In this document: positions 1-7,848 of the stretch, piece after piece
Position numbering within the stretch: position 1 is the first letter of the stretch
Layout: the number at the start of each line of letters is the position of its first letter
Assembly: GCA_903893675.1 (NCBI GenBank)
Contig: CAITNA010000126.1
Span: 1-31,566 of the forward strand
DNA length: 31,566 nucleotides
DNA from: an uncultured Micrococcales bacterium
GTDB lineage: Bacteria; Actinomycetota; Actinomycetes; Actinomycetales; Microbacteriaceae
Direction: 5' to 3'
The notes under the pieces: generated by a model
The model's input: only the letters and a program-made list of their open reading frames with translations
Databases searched by the model: none
What the model was told of the DNA's origin: nothing
Made by a program: the position numbers and the translations under genes

Positions 1-1247
1 ACGTTCATCCAAGAAGTGCCGATGCCGCGCTTGCCATCAAGGATGTGCAGGTGGAAGCCACGACGACGTGCGATCTCGCGAACCTCTTCGAGCAGCGAAG
101 CATCGCCCTGGTCGCGCAGGCGGTAGACGATAGTGACGTCGCCTGGGCGAGCTGCCATCGACTCTGCAAGCGCGCGGATTGGCGGAACACCGATGCCGGC
201 GGCCATCAAAACGACCTTCTCTTTGGTGCGACGGTCTTCGGTGAATACACCGTATGGGCCTTCGAGCATCACGCGGGTGCCTGGCTTCAGGTGCTGCATC
301 ATCGCGGTGTCGTCACCACGGTTTCCGATAGTGAAGCGCACGAAGTTTTCGTTCGGTGCAGCCGAGATCGAGAATGGGTGAGGCCTCCACCACTGCGATG
401 GGGTCATGATGCGAAGCATGTAGAACTGACCAGCTTCGCCAGCGAGAGTTGCGACCTTGCGACCGGTGACGTAAACCGAAACGGTGTCGCTTGATTCGCG
501 AACCACGCCGGCAACACGAACCGATGCGCGCATCGAGCGAACAATCGGGCGAGCAATGCGGTACCAAACTACGTTCACCAGAACGAATAGGTAGAACGAG
601 ATCCAGTAGACCTGAGCGATTGGCTTGCCCGCGATGTCATTGCCAGTTGAGAACTGGTGAGGAATCGCTGCGAGAACCGAACCATAAGAAAGAACGTGGA
701 TGAGGTACCAAGCTTCGTAAGTGATCGCCTTGCGTGCGAAGTTCAGCGATGTGACAACGACGGCAACCATCAGAACCAGTGCGAAGGTTCCGAAAAGAAG
801 ATCTTGAATCTGAAGCATTGCGAAGAACTCTGAAATTACGTTCTTGCCATCACCGAGTGCATACTGCAGAACCGATGAGAAGAAGTGGGCGAGAACCAGA
901 TAAAGAATTGGCTTGCCAAGTTTTTTATGCGCGACGGTTGCCTTGTCTTGACCGTAGTAGTGGTCAATCCAAGGAATTCGCGAAACAAGAAGAATGTCGA
1001 TGAGAAGCAAATCGGTTGCGACCAGTGCGGTGAGGCGATCGATTGCGCTGGTGATGCTCTGAGCGCTGCTCAGGTCTTTGACGCCACCATCGATGAAGAA
1101 GATTGCGGTAACAAAAACCACGGTCGCCCAGGCGAGAGTCTCGATGATGTCCTGGCCGCGCTTGAGTTCGTTCCATTTGCGCACGCCAAGGCGAACGCTG
1201 GTCTTGGGCTTGACCAAGATCAGTGGGCGCTTTGTGGTTTGTTCCAT
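1..1247 (-). CDS. Ferric reductase-like flavocytochrome oxidoreductase (C-terminus beyond window)
   Basis: The gene starts at ATG 1247 and runs off the left edge after about 415 codons. The N-terminal half contains several hydrophobic helices with His residues suited to haem ligation (for example near SRIPWIDHYYG and LIHVLSYG), as in ferric reductase-like transmembrane domains. It is followed by an FAD-binding barrel with HPFSIS and GPYGVF, and then the start of an NAD(P)-binding domain with AAGIGVPPIRAL. The expected activity is electron transfer from NAD(P)H via FAD and haem across the membrane, to ferric iron or another acceptor. The substrate cannot be read from sequence. The final residues are missing only because the window ends. 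A weak CACACT lies exactly six bases before the ATG, so the transcript may be leaderless. It diverges from the hydrolase at 1345. Confidence 0.85.
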   Translation of the reverse strand, partial: MEQTTKRPLILVKPKTSVRLGVRKWNELKRGQDIIETLAWATVVFVTAIFFIDGGVKDLSSAQSITSAIDRLTALVATDLLLIDILLVSRIPWIDHYYGQDKATVAHKKLGKPILYLVLAHFFSSVLQYALGDGKNVISEFFAMLQIQDLLFGTFALVLMVAVVVTSLNFARKAITYEAWYLIHVLSYGSVLAAIPHQFSTGNDIAGKPIAQVYWISFYLFVLVNVVWYRIARPIVRSMRASVRVAGVVRESSDTVSVYVTGRKVATLAGEAGQFYMLRIMTPSQWWRPHPFSISAAPNENFVRFTIGNRGDDTAMMQHLKPGTRVMLEGPYGVFTEDRRTKEKVVLMAAGIGVPPIRALAESMAARPGDVTIVYRLRDQGDASLLEEVREIARRRGFHLHILDGKRGIGTSWMN

Positions 1248-1275
1248 GTCCAAAGTGTGTTCAGGCTACTTGGGA

Positions 1276-1317
1276 GAAGTCTGGGAACAAGCCGTAAGAC
1301 CTCTGGAAGTCTGGGAA
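1276..1317. repeat. Pair of 12-bp direct repeats between divergent genes
   Basis: GAAGTCTGGGAA occurs at 1276-1287 and again at 1306-1317. The two copies are identical and start exactly 30 bp apart, close to three helical turns. They lie in the 97-bp gap between the flavocytochrome and hydrolase starts. They could be paired binding sites for a regulator of either gene; no regulator is identified. Confidence 0.5.
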
Positions 1318-1332
1318 TTGGCAGGGTGGGGC

Positions 1333-1338
1333 TATGGT
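1333..1338 (+). promoter_or_regulatory. Predicted -10 element of the hydrolase gene (leaderless)
   Basis: TATGGT is followed by six bases and then ATG 1345. The spacing matches seven other genes in this window and predicts that transcription starts at or next to the start codon. No Shine-Dalgarno sequence is visible. Confidence 0.5.
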
Positions 1339-1344
1339 GAAGCC

Positions 1345-2208
1345 ATGACAACACTGCCGTTGACCCGCACCTTCAAGGATGCCCAGGGCATCGAGATCAC
1401 CTTCTTCGAGTGGCCGGTGGTCGAGCCGAAGGCCGTAATCCAGCTGGTGCATGGCCTCGGCGAGCACTCACGGCGTTATGACCACGTGGCCGCGGCCCTG
1501 AACCGGGCCGGTTTCTCGGTCTACTCGGATGACCACCGCGGCCACGGCCAAACCGGCCAGTCAATGATCAAGGCGGGCATCACCCCGAACCTCGGCTTTT
1601 TAGGGCCAGGCGGCATGACCGCGACCATGGCCGAGGTGCACCAGCTGACCGAACTAATTCGGGCCGAGAATCCCGCGGCCCCGATCATCCTGTTTGGGCA
1701 CTCGCTTGGAGCGATGATGTCGCAGCGCCTGATTAACCGCCACCCGAGCGAATACTTCGGCGCGATTCTCAGCGGCTCGACCCTGCTGCTGCCTGGCATC
1801 GTTCCGAGCAACGGCTTCAATAAACGCTGGGATGGCACTCCCGGCGGCAGCGGAAAAGAATGGCTGTCTAGCGACGAAAGAGTCGGCCACGCCTTTATGA
1901 ATGATCCGCTGTGTTTCCCTGAGCCCGCGGCAAAGGCGTTCGGGTTGCTGAATGCATCCAAGATTTTGGGCCTGCCGAGCAAGAAGCTTCGCAGTGACAT
2001 GCCGATTCTGATCTTCGCCGGAAGTGAAGACCCGCTGGGTGCAGAGCGCGGCAACAAGATGTTGCTGAATGCTTACCGACGTGCTGGTGTCGAAGACGTC
2101 ACGCTAATTATTTATGAGGGCATGCGCCACGAAGCGTTGAACGAAGTTGGCGGCGAAAAAGTTATCGCCGATGTGATCGCGTGGATCAAAGGGTCGATTG
2201 GGCGCTGA
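1345..2208 (+). CDS. Alpha/beta hydrolase, monoacylglycerol lipase/lysophospholipase-like
   Basis: This 287-residue protein has no signal peptide and is probably a cytoplasmic serine hydrolase acting on monoacylglycerols or lysophospholipids. The nucleophile elbow GHSLG puts Ser at residue 120. The other triad members are Asp229 in AGSEDP and His262 in MRHEALNE. VHGLGEH near residue 35 fits the oxyanion region, and YSDDHRGHG near 60-68 is typical of the Hydrolase_4 (serine aminopeptidase S33-like) family. The ATG at 1345 was chosen because the family's N-terminus begins there and TATGGT sits six bases upstream. A longer in-frame extension back to 1078 would run across the divergent gene and has no family similarity. 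The natural substrate is unknown. Confidence 0.88.
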   Translation: MTTLPLTRTFKDAQGIEITFFEWPVVEPKAVIQLVHGLGEHSRRYDHVAAALNRAGFSVYSDDHRGHGQTGQSMIKAGITPNLGFLGPGGMTATMAEVHQLTELIRAENPAAPIILFGHSLGAMMSQRLINRHPSEYFGAILSGSTLLLPGIVPSNGFNKRWDGTPGGSGKEWLSSDERVGHAFMNDPLCFPEPAAKAFGLLNASKILGLPSKKLRSDMPILIFAGSEDPLGAERGNKMLLNAYRRAGVEDVTLIIYEGMRHEALNEVGGEKVIADVIAWIKGSIGR

Positions 2209-2230
2209 CCCGCGCAGTGCGTGAAGTGGG

Positions 2231-2563
2231 CTAGGCCTGCTTAGGCTTCCACTGGCAGGCGGCAATTGCATCCTCGATTGGATTCAGCAATAGGTCTTGG
2301 GTCTCAGGGTGTTTCTCCATGTATTTGACGACATAGCTGCAAACCGGAACGACCTTCTCGGTGCGGTTCGCACGAACATCGTCGAGTGTCGCGTGCATCA
2401 AGATCGCGGCGAGGTTCTTGCCCTGCTGAGCCGGGTCGACCTCGGTGTGCACAAAGTGGATCTCACCAGGGCGAAGGCTGTAGTCGGCGTGGCCTACCTT
2501 TTCGCCCTCTAGCCAAATCTCGTAGCGGTGCTGCTCTGCGTTGTGAATGACCTTGGTGTCCAT
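2231..2563 (-). CDS. Small GNAT-family N-acetyltransferase-like protein (YjdJ/COG2388 type)
   Basis: This 110-residue protein matches the short, stand-alone GNAT-like family in layout. HADYSLRPGEIHFVHTEV is followed by DPAQQGKNLAAILM, where the acetyl-CoA-binding turn is expected, and then PVCSYVVKYMEKHPE, a signature near the C-terminus. The substrate is unknown for this family. ATG 2563 is preferred over an in-frame start at 2590 because the family begins near MDTKVIHN and AGAAAGAG lies upstream; the longer start would also overlap the divergent methyltransferase. It is convergent with the hydrolase, with 22 bp between their stops and no clear terminator hairpin there. Confidence 0.75.
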   Translation of the reverse strand: MDTKVIHNAEQHRYEIWLEGEKVGHADYSLRPGEIHFVHTEVDPAQQGKNLAAILMHATLDDVRANRTEKVVPVCSYVVKYMEKHPETQDLLLNPIEDAIAACQWKPKQA

Positions 2564-2568
2564 GCTGT

Positions 2569-2574
2569 TAATCT
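2569..2574 (+). promoter_or_regulatory. Predicted -10 element of the methyltransferase gene (leaderless)
   Basis: TAATCT lies exactly six bases before GTG 2581. The GTG has no ribosome-binding site, so a leaderless transcript is the simplest reading. The element lies within the 17-bp gap that separates this gene from the divergent GNAT gene. Confidence 0.5.
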
Positions 2575-2580
2575 CTTTCT

Positions 2581-3432
2581 GTGCCAGCAAACGCGATCAG
2601 TAATCGCCTCTACTTCGGGGATAACCTGACGCATCTGCAGTCTATTCCTGACGGTTCGGCGCAGCTGGTCTACATCGACCCACCTTTCAACACCGGTCGC
2701 AAGCAAGAGCGCGGGGCCTCAACCACGCGACGCGTCGAGGGTGGCGGCCGCGTTGGCTTCAAGGGCCAGAGCTACGAGATCATTCGCACCACCGTGCTGA
2801 GCTACGACGATGAGTTCGCCGACTACTGGAGTTTTCTCGAGCCTCGCCTCGAAGAGGCTTGGCGCATCCTGGGGCAGACCGGCACGCTCTATCTGCACCT
2901 CGACTATCGCGAGGCGCACTATGCCAAGGTTTTGCTCGATGCGCTTTTTGGTCGCGAGTGTTTTTTGAACGAAATCATTTGGGCATACGACTACGGCGGC
3001 AAGGCGAAGAATCGCTGGCCATCAAAGCACGACACGATTTTGGTTTACGTCAAGGATGCGAAGAACTACTACTTCGATAGCAGCAGTGTCGATCGTGAGC
3101 CATATATGGCACCGGGACTAGTGACTCCAGAGAAAGTTGAGCTCGGCAAACTTCCGACGGATGTTTGGTGGCACACGATTGTTTCGCCAACCGGCAAAGA
3201 AAAGACCGGGTATCCGACGCAAAAGCCCGAGGGAATTCTTCGACGCATCATTCAAGCATCTTCGCGCGAAGGTGACTTGGTCGTCGACTTCTTCGCTGGG
3301 TCCGGAACAACTGGTGCCGTTGCTGCGAAGCTCGGTCGCCGATTTGCTTTGATCGATCAGAACGCAGAGTCGATTGCGGTAATCACCGAGCGACTTGCTC
3401 GCGACGGAGTCGAGTTCGAACTCGTCAAGTAA
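2581..3432 (+). CDS. Site-specific DNA methyltransferase, N6-adenine/N4-cytosine type (beta-class order)
   Basis: This 283-residue amino-methyltransferase has catalytic motif IV DPPF at residues 33-36 and the AdoMet-binding motif FAGSGTTG at 238-245. That order (catalytic motif first) is the beta class. DPPF favours N6-adenine methylation but does not exclude N4-cytosine. YPTQKPEGILRRII before motif I is characteristic. The target-recognition region lies between the two motifs. The start is GTG 2581, preceded by TAATCT with six-base spacing. No restriction endonuclease or specificity subunit lies nearby, so it appears to be an orphan enzyme, which in other bacteria often has an epigenetic or repair-related role. 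The recognition site cannot be deduced. Confidence 0.88.
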   Translation: MPANAISNRLYFGDNLTHLQSIPDGSAQLVYIDPPFNTGRKQERGASTTRRVEGGGRVGFKGQSYEIIRTTVLSYDDEFADYWSFLEPRLEEAWRILGQTGTLYLHLDYREAHYAKVLLDALFGRECFLNEIIWAYDYGGKAKNRWPSKHDTILVYVKDAKNYYFDSSSVDREPYMAPGLVTPEKVELGKLPTDVWWHTIVSPTGKEKTGYPTQKPEGILRRIIQASSREGDLVVDFFAGSGTTGAVAAKLGRRFALIDQNAESIAVITERLARDGVEFELVK

Positions 3433-3456
3433 TTGGCGTGCAGATTATTTGCGCTG

Positions 3457-4989
3457 CTATTGCTTGCGGCGGCGAACAGAAGTTAGCGCCACAACCACAA
3501 ACACCAAGATGATCAACAGCGCGGCTGCTGCCAACGCCATCGAGTAGTTCTGCGCGCCTGGTCGTGAGATGAGTCGATAGAGCACAACGGGCAAGGTGGC
3601 CTGATCGCCAAAGCTCAGCAGCGAGGCGGCTCCGAATTCACCGAGCGATACGAGCAGCGCAAATGCCGCCGAGTTGCGGATGGCAGTGGCGATCAGCGGA
3701 GCCTCGATGTGTCGCCAAATCTGCCAGCCGCCAGCACCTGCGTTCGCGGCAGCCTCGGCCAGTTCAGTCGGGATGCCCGCGTAGGCCGCGGCAACCTGCC
3801 GCACCACGAGTGGCGTGGCCAAGATGGCCTGAACCAACGGCACGACCATCCAAGAAGAGCGCAGCGGCAGCGGGCCAGAGCCGAAGCTGACCAGATAGCC
3901 GAAGCCGAGCATCACGCTCGATACGCCGAGAGGCAACAGCCACGCCGATTGCAGCCAGGCGCGACCGGCCGAAAGCCGGGCCACCAGAGTGCCGAGGGTG
4001 GTGGCGTGCGCTGCTGCGATGGCCGCGTTGCGAAGTGAGTTGCCGATTGCTTGCCAGACGCTGATGTCGAGCAGGCCTCGGTTGCCGAGGGTCGAAAGGC
4101 TCGCGAGTGCATCGAGGTTGAGCCCGCGAATCAAAATCGACGCGAGTGGAATTACAAAAAAGCCAATCAAAAATGTGCTACCGATAATTGCACCGAGTGC
4201 CGATGCACGTCGAGGCACACGAGTTTCGATTTCGGTGGCTGGCTCGCTGTTGCGCGACGAGAGCGCAAAGGCAATCAGAGTAATCAGCGTCTGTACAATT
4301 GCCAACGCGCTTGCGGTGTTGAAGTCGAGTCGCTCGTTCAACGCGAAGTAGGTCGTTGTTTCGATCGACTGGTACCTCGGCGAACCGAAAACCAGCACGA
4401 TTCCAAAACTCGTGGCGCAATACAAGAACACCAGTGCCACGGCTGAGCCAATCGCCTGACGCAAGATCGGCAGGTGCACGCGGGTCACTACCTGCAGAGT
4501 GTTCGCACCATCGAGCGCGGCAGCGTCATCCAAGTTGGAATCGATGTTGCGCCAGACACTGCCGACAATTCGAATTACAAGAGACAGGTTCAAAAACAGA
4601 TTGGCGATCACGATTGCGATTGGCGCTGGCAGAACGCGAATCGGTTGCAGTGCGATGACCACGATGATGGTCGGCAGCACAAATGGAATTACAAGAAAGT
4701 TGCGAAGTGCGGCGGCGCCAAAGAAAGTGCGGCGATAGAGCAGGTAGGCGAGAGGCAAGCCGATTGCGAGAGCTAGCAGCACGGATGCGCCGGCCTGAGC
4801 AAGCGTGAACCAAATTGCGTTTTGCACATCGTGGTCAGCGAGCACGCTCAGAGTGTCTGGGTTCAGCCCGCGGATCAGAATCGACCCGAGCGGCAAGTAA
4901 AACAGCACTGCGATGAACAGCGCTGGTGCGCTCCACAGGGCCAGCCGTGTGACCTGACCCCTGCGGTTTAGCCGAAGATGGCGGTCCAT
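3457..4989 (-). CDS. thiP: Thiamine ABC transporter permease, two fused permease domains
   Basis: This 510-residue membrane protein has about a dozen hydrophobic helices arranged as two homologous permease halves. Each half carries an EAA-type cytoplasmic loop that docks to the ATPase: DAAALDGANTLQVV near residue 155, and LAEAAANAGAGGWQIWRHIE near residue 415. This is the ThiP/FbpB architecture, and the length is slightly shorter than E. coli ThiP (536). The gene starts inside the end of the binding-protein gene (22-bp overlap), so the two are probably translationally coupled and both controlled by the upstream TPP riboswitch. No ATPase gene follows; the next gene is the convergent methyltransferase. 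The thiamine assignment rests mainly on the binding protein and the riboswitch. Confidence 0.87.
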   Translation of the reverse strand: MDRHLRLNRRGQVTRLALWSAPALFIAVLFYLPLGSILIRGLNPDTLSVLADHDVQNAIWFTLAQAGASVLLALAIGLPLAYLLYRRTFFGAAALRNFLVIPFVLPTIIVVIALQPIRVLPAPIAIVIANLFLNLSLVIRIVGSVWRNIDSNLDDAAALDGANTLQVVTRVHLPILRQAIGSAVALVFLYCATSFGIVLVFGSPRYQSIETTTYFALNERLDFNTASALAIVQTLITLIAFALSSRNSEPATEIETRVPRRASALGAIIGSTFLIGFFVIPLASILIRGLNLDALASLSTLGNRGLLDISVWQAIGNSLRNAAIAAAHATTLGTLVARLSAGRAWLQSAWLLPLGVSSVMLGFGYLVSFGSGPLPLRSSWMVVPLVQAILATPLVVRQVAAAYAGIPTELAEAAANAGAGGWQIWRHIEAPLIATAIRNSAAFALLVSLGEFGAASLLSFGDQATLPVVLYRLISRPGAQNYSMALAAAALLIILVFVVVALTSVRRRKQ

Positions 4990-5957
4990 GCCTTCAGCCA
5001 GCTAGCGCGGTTGGCGTTCACATCCAGGTTGCCACCGAGCGGCAGTTTGGCGGCCGGGGCGAACTGAGCCCAGGCATCAGGCAGCTTGGTCGAGGCCACA
5101 ATCGGATACATGAACATAGCCTCAGGAATCGACTGCTGAACTTCGTCGCTCAGCAAGAACTGAACGAACTTGGCCGCGTCTGCTCGGTGGCTGGAACCGG
5201 CAAGCACACCGGCATACTCGGTCTGACGGTAACAACCTGACAGCACCGCGGCGGTCTGGCTCTGGCCGTCGGCGCGAACCTCATCGGCAGGCGATGACGA
5301 ATAGCTCAGCACGATCGGGTAGGCGCCCTTGCCCGATGAACCGCTGAAGTCTGTGTAGTAGGCGTCTTCCCAGCCGGCGTCGACCTTCACGTTGTTGTTC
5401 TTTAGTGCGGTCCAGTATGACTGCCAGCCGTTTGCACCGAAGCGCGCAACAGTGGCCGCCAAGAACGCAAGTCCGGTTGAAGAGTCGTTCGGGTTCTCGA
5501 TTACGGTGAGGCCGTTGAACTCCGGCTTGGTCAGGTCGTCAATCGACTTCGGCGCCTTTTGCTCGTGGGTCGAGAACCAGGCCTTGTCATAGTTAAGGCA
5601 AACGTCGCCGTAGTCAATCGCGGTTAGTTGACCGTCGATGATTTTGTGCGCATAGGCAACACCGGCGAAGGTGTTGTCGATTCCATAAACGGCATCGCCA
5701 ATTGGTGAGTCTTTGGTGAGCACAATCTTGTTTGTCATCGTGCCAACATCCCCGGCCTTGATCAGGTCGACGGTGATTCCGGTCTGCTTGTAGAAATCGT
5801 TTAGCAGAGTTTTCGAGATCACAACGCTGTCGTGAACCACGACGGTGATTTCGTGTGCTGGCTTGGATGCACATCCCGTGAGTGTTATGGCACCGATTGC
5901 GATTGCGGCGGTCAGTGCTGCTGCGCGCAAAAACTTGCGTGAAATCGAACTGGTCAT
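4968..5957 (-). CDS. thiB: Thiamine-binding lipoprotein of an ABC transporter
   Basis: This 329-residue protein has a lipoprotein signal peptide whose lipobox LTGC puts the lipidated Cys at residue 29. It should be anchored outside the membrane and deliver thiamine or its phosphates to the permease. It follows the ThiB pattern: a VHDSVVISK-type first strand, DAVYGIDN, DYGDVCLNYDK, NPNDSSTGLAFL, YPIVLSYSSSPA and a C-terminal IPEAMFMYPIV. The start is ATG 5957, with GGAAGG just upstream. The in-frame ATG at 5978 is not a start: it is the conserved AUGCC of the TPP riboswitch. The gene overlaps the permease gene by 22 bp. Loss of thiamine uptake control would be the main consequence of riboswitch mutation. 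Confidence 0.9.
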   Translation of the reverse strand: MTSSISRKFLRAAALTAAIAIGAITLTGCASKPAHEITVVVHDSVVISKTLLNDFYKQTGITVDLIKAGDVGTMTNKIVLTKDSPIGDAVYGIDNTFAGVAYAHKIIDGQLTAIDYGDVCLNYDKAWFSTHEQKAPKSIDDLTKPEFNGLTVIENPNDSSTGLAFLAATVARFGANGWQSYWTALKNNNVKVDAGWEDAYYTDFSGSSGKGAYPIVLSYSSSPADEVRADGQSQTAAVLSGCYRQTEYAGVLAGSSHRADAAKFVQFLLSDEVQQSIPEAMFMYPIVASTKLPDAWAQFAPAAKLPLGGNLDVNANRASWLKAWTAIFG

Positions 5958-5964
5958 TTTTCCT

Positions 5965-6058
5965 TCCTTCGTTGGCATTACCCAAATCAGGTTTGACGGT
6001 CGAAGCCTTCAGGCTTCCTCTCAGATCGGTGACACCGAACTCCCGTGTGCTTCAAGGA
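5965..6058 (-). promoter_or_regulatory. TPP (thiamine pyrophosphate) riboswitch
   Basis: Read on the minus strand, the element has the conserved THI-box parts: ACGGGAG, then CTGAGAGG, a variable hairpin AGCCTGAAGGCT, and CCTGATTTGGGTAATGCC. A short P1 helix can form between TCCTT (6054-6058) and AAGGA (5965-5969). The 3' side of P1 overlaps the GGAAGG ribosome-binding site of the binding-protein gene, and no terminator lies between riboswitch and gene. Control is therefore probably translational: TPP binding hides the ribosome-binding site. This also supports thiamine as the transported substrate. Confidence 0.92.
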
Positions 6059-6063
6059 TAAAA

Positions 6064-6093
6064 CAAAACCCCGCCGAAACCGACGGGGTTTTG
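6064..6093 (-). terminator. Rho-independent terminator after the MFS gene
   Basis: A perfect 10-bp stem (CAAAACCCCG at 6064-6073 with CGGGGTTTTG at 6084-6093) encloses a 10-base loop. On the minus strand it is followed by a T-rich tail. It separates the MFS transcript from the TPP riboswitch. Confidence 0.8.
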
Positions 6094-6107
6094 TGTGAAG
6101 CAGGTTC

Positions 6108-7796
6108 TTAGTGAGCTGCTGCCGCTGCAGACGCCTCAGCGCTTGCCGAGGTGTTGCGAAGAGCAGGAGCCTTGATGAAGAACGACATTACGAAGCCAAC
6201 TGCGACGACGACTGCCGCCCAGGTGAACACGGTCGATGCCGACTGAGCGAAGCCATCCAAGAACGGCTTAGCCAAACGCGAGTCGATGTGAGTCAAGAAC
6301 GACGAGTCGGTCTTGATCTTGTCGCCGAGGCCTGCGGCTGCACCGCTGCCAGGCTGCATCGCCTTCAGGATCTCCTGGTTTGCAGGGTTGGCAAGCACCT
6401 TCGGGTCGGTGACTGCGGCCTTGATTCCAGCAATGGTTGCTGGGTTCTTGAACGCGTTGCCGATGTTGGTGCCGAGGCTGTTGAACAGAATCGAGACGAA
6501 CACTGCCACGCCGAGGGTTCCACCCATCTGACGGAAGAAGGTTGCAGACGAAGTCGCAACACCAACCTCAGATGCAGGCACCGAGCCCTGGCTGAGCAAT
6601 GTCAGGGTCTGCATCAGCTGGCCGAGGCCAAGACCGATGACGACCATGCCGATTGCGACCCACCAGTAAGGCTGGCTTGCGCTGTAGCCAATCATGTAGA
6701 CGTAGCCGATCAAGAACAGGCCGGTTCCGAGGCTCAGGAAGATGCGGTACTTGCCGGTCTTGCGGGTGTACTGACCCGAGATCACGGTTGCAATCATCAG
6801 ACCCATAACCATTGGCAACATCATGAAGCCCGACTGAGTCGGAGTCGCGCCGTCGACAATCTGAAGAATCAGCGGCAGGGTCATCATTCCACCGAACATG
6901 CCAACACCAACGATGACACCAAGGATGGTCGACATAGTGAATCCGGTCGACTTGAACAGAACGAGTGGCAATAGCGCTTCGTGCTTTGCGGCACGCTCGG
7001 CCATGATGAACGCGATGATTCCGACGCCACCGATTACATACATGCTGATCGAGCTAGCTGAGCCCCAGCCCCAGCCCTGACCGTTTTCTGCAACCACGAG
7101 CAATGGAACGACAGCCATAACGATGGTGATTGCACCCCAGTAGTCGATGCGGTGCTTCTTTGGAGTGTGTGGAACGTGCAAGAAGGTGTAAACCATGAAC
7201 AGTGCAATCGCACCGATTGGCAGGTTGATCAAGAAGACCCAACGCCATCCGTTGATCCAGAGAATCTGTGGTGCGCTTGCGAAGAGACCACCGATAACTG
7301 GGCCTAGAACCGAAGAGGTTCCGAATACGCCGAGGAACATGCCCTGGTAGCGAGCTCGCTCACGTGGAGGAACGATGTCAGCAAGAACGGTGATCGCGAG
7401 TGAGAACAAACCACCGGCACCGAGACCCTGAACCGCGCGGAATGCGGCGAGCTGCCACATGTCTGCCGCGAAGCCACAGAGCAGCGAACCGAACAAGAAG
7501 ATCGAGATCGCAAAGATGAATAGGCGACGACGACCGAAGATGTCGCCGAGCTTGCCATAGATAGGAGTGGTCACAGTCGAGGTGATCAGGTACATGGTGG
7601 TAACCCATGCCTGCAACTCGAGACCCTTGAGGTCGTCTGCGATGGTTCGCATTGCCGAACCGACAACGCTCTGGTCGAGTGCCGACAGGAACATTCCTGA
7701 CATGAGGCCAACAAGGACCAACAGAATTTGGCGGTGAGACATCTCACCGGTGTGCGCAGCCATCTCTTTCGCTGCCGCAGATTTTTCGCGTGCCAT
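6108..7796 (-). CDS. MFS drug-efflux transporter, DHA2/EmrB-QacA family (14 TM)
   Basis: This 562-residue polytopic protein has about 14 hydrophobic segments. Motif A appears as GKLGDIFGRRRLF, and LDQSVVGSAM in TM1 is typical of the EmrB/QacA subfamily. Proton-motif and gating motifs such as RAVQGLGAGGLFSL and GPVIGGLFA are present. A large loop of about 80 residues before the last helix is rich in Ala, Asn and Lys. The expected role is proton-coupled export of drugs or other lipophilic compounds; the specific substrate is unknown. ATG 7796 is preceded by AAGAGG. No TetR- or MarR-type regulator is adjacent. The gene diverges from the VanY-like peptidase, with 52 bp between the starts. Confidence 0.9.
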   Translation of the reverse strand: MAREKSAAAKEMAAHTGEMSHRQILLVLVGLMSGMFLSALDQSVVGSAMRTIADDLKGLELQAWVTTMYLITSTVTTPIYGKLGDIFGRRRLFIFAISIFLFGSLLCGFAADMWQLAAFRAVQGLGAGGLFSLAITVLADIVPPRERARYQGMFLGVFGTSSVLGPVIGGLFASAPQILWINGWRWVFLINLPIGAIALFMVYTFLHVPHTPKKHRIDYWGAITIVMAVVPLLVVAENGQGWGWGSASSISMYVIGGVGIIAFIMAERAAKHEALLPLVLFKSTGFTMSTILGVIVGVGMFGGMMTLPLILQIVDGATPTQSGFMMLPMVMGLMIATVISGQYTRKTGKYRIFLSLGTGLFLIGYVYMIGYSASQPYWWVAIGMVVIGLGLGQLMQTLTLLSQGSVPASEVGVATSSATFFRQMGGTLGVAVFVSILFNSLGTNIGNAFKNPATIAGIKAAVTDPKVLANPANQEILKAMQPGSGAAAGLGDKIKTDSSFLTHIDSRLAKPFLDGFAQSASTVFTWAAVVVAVGFVMSFFIKAPALRNTSASAEASAAAAAH

Positions 7797-7836
7797 TAGA
7801 GGCCTCTTCTTTCGGGGGTTGCTAACTTGCCTGACT

Positions 7837-7842
7837 TAGGCT
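7837..7842 (+). promoter_or_regulatory. Predicted -10 element of the VanY-like gene (leaderless)
   Basis: TAGGCT is followed by exactly six bases and then GTG 7849. The same hexamer and spacing occur before GTG 17421 and GTG 24323, which supports 7849 as the real start. Confidence 0.55.
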
Positions 7843-7848
7843 TGAGCC

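Noticed and set aside
1078..1344. N-terminal extension of the hydrolase gene back to 1078
   Set aside because: The extension lies opposite the 5' end of the ferric-reductase-like gene, is not similar to the hydrolase family, and the ATG at 1345 has a well-placed -10 element.
6111..6974. Long plus-strand ORF of 287 codons opposite the MFS gene
   Set aside because: It lies entirely antisense to a clear transporter, has an implausible composition rich in Arg, His and Asp, and matches no family. It is a shadow frame.
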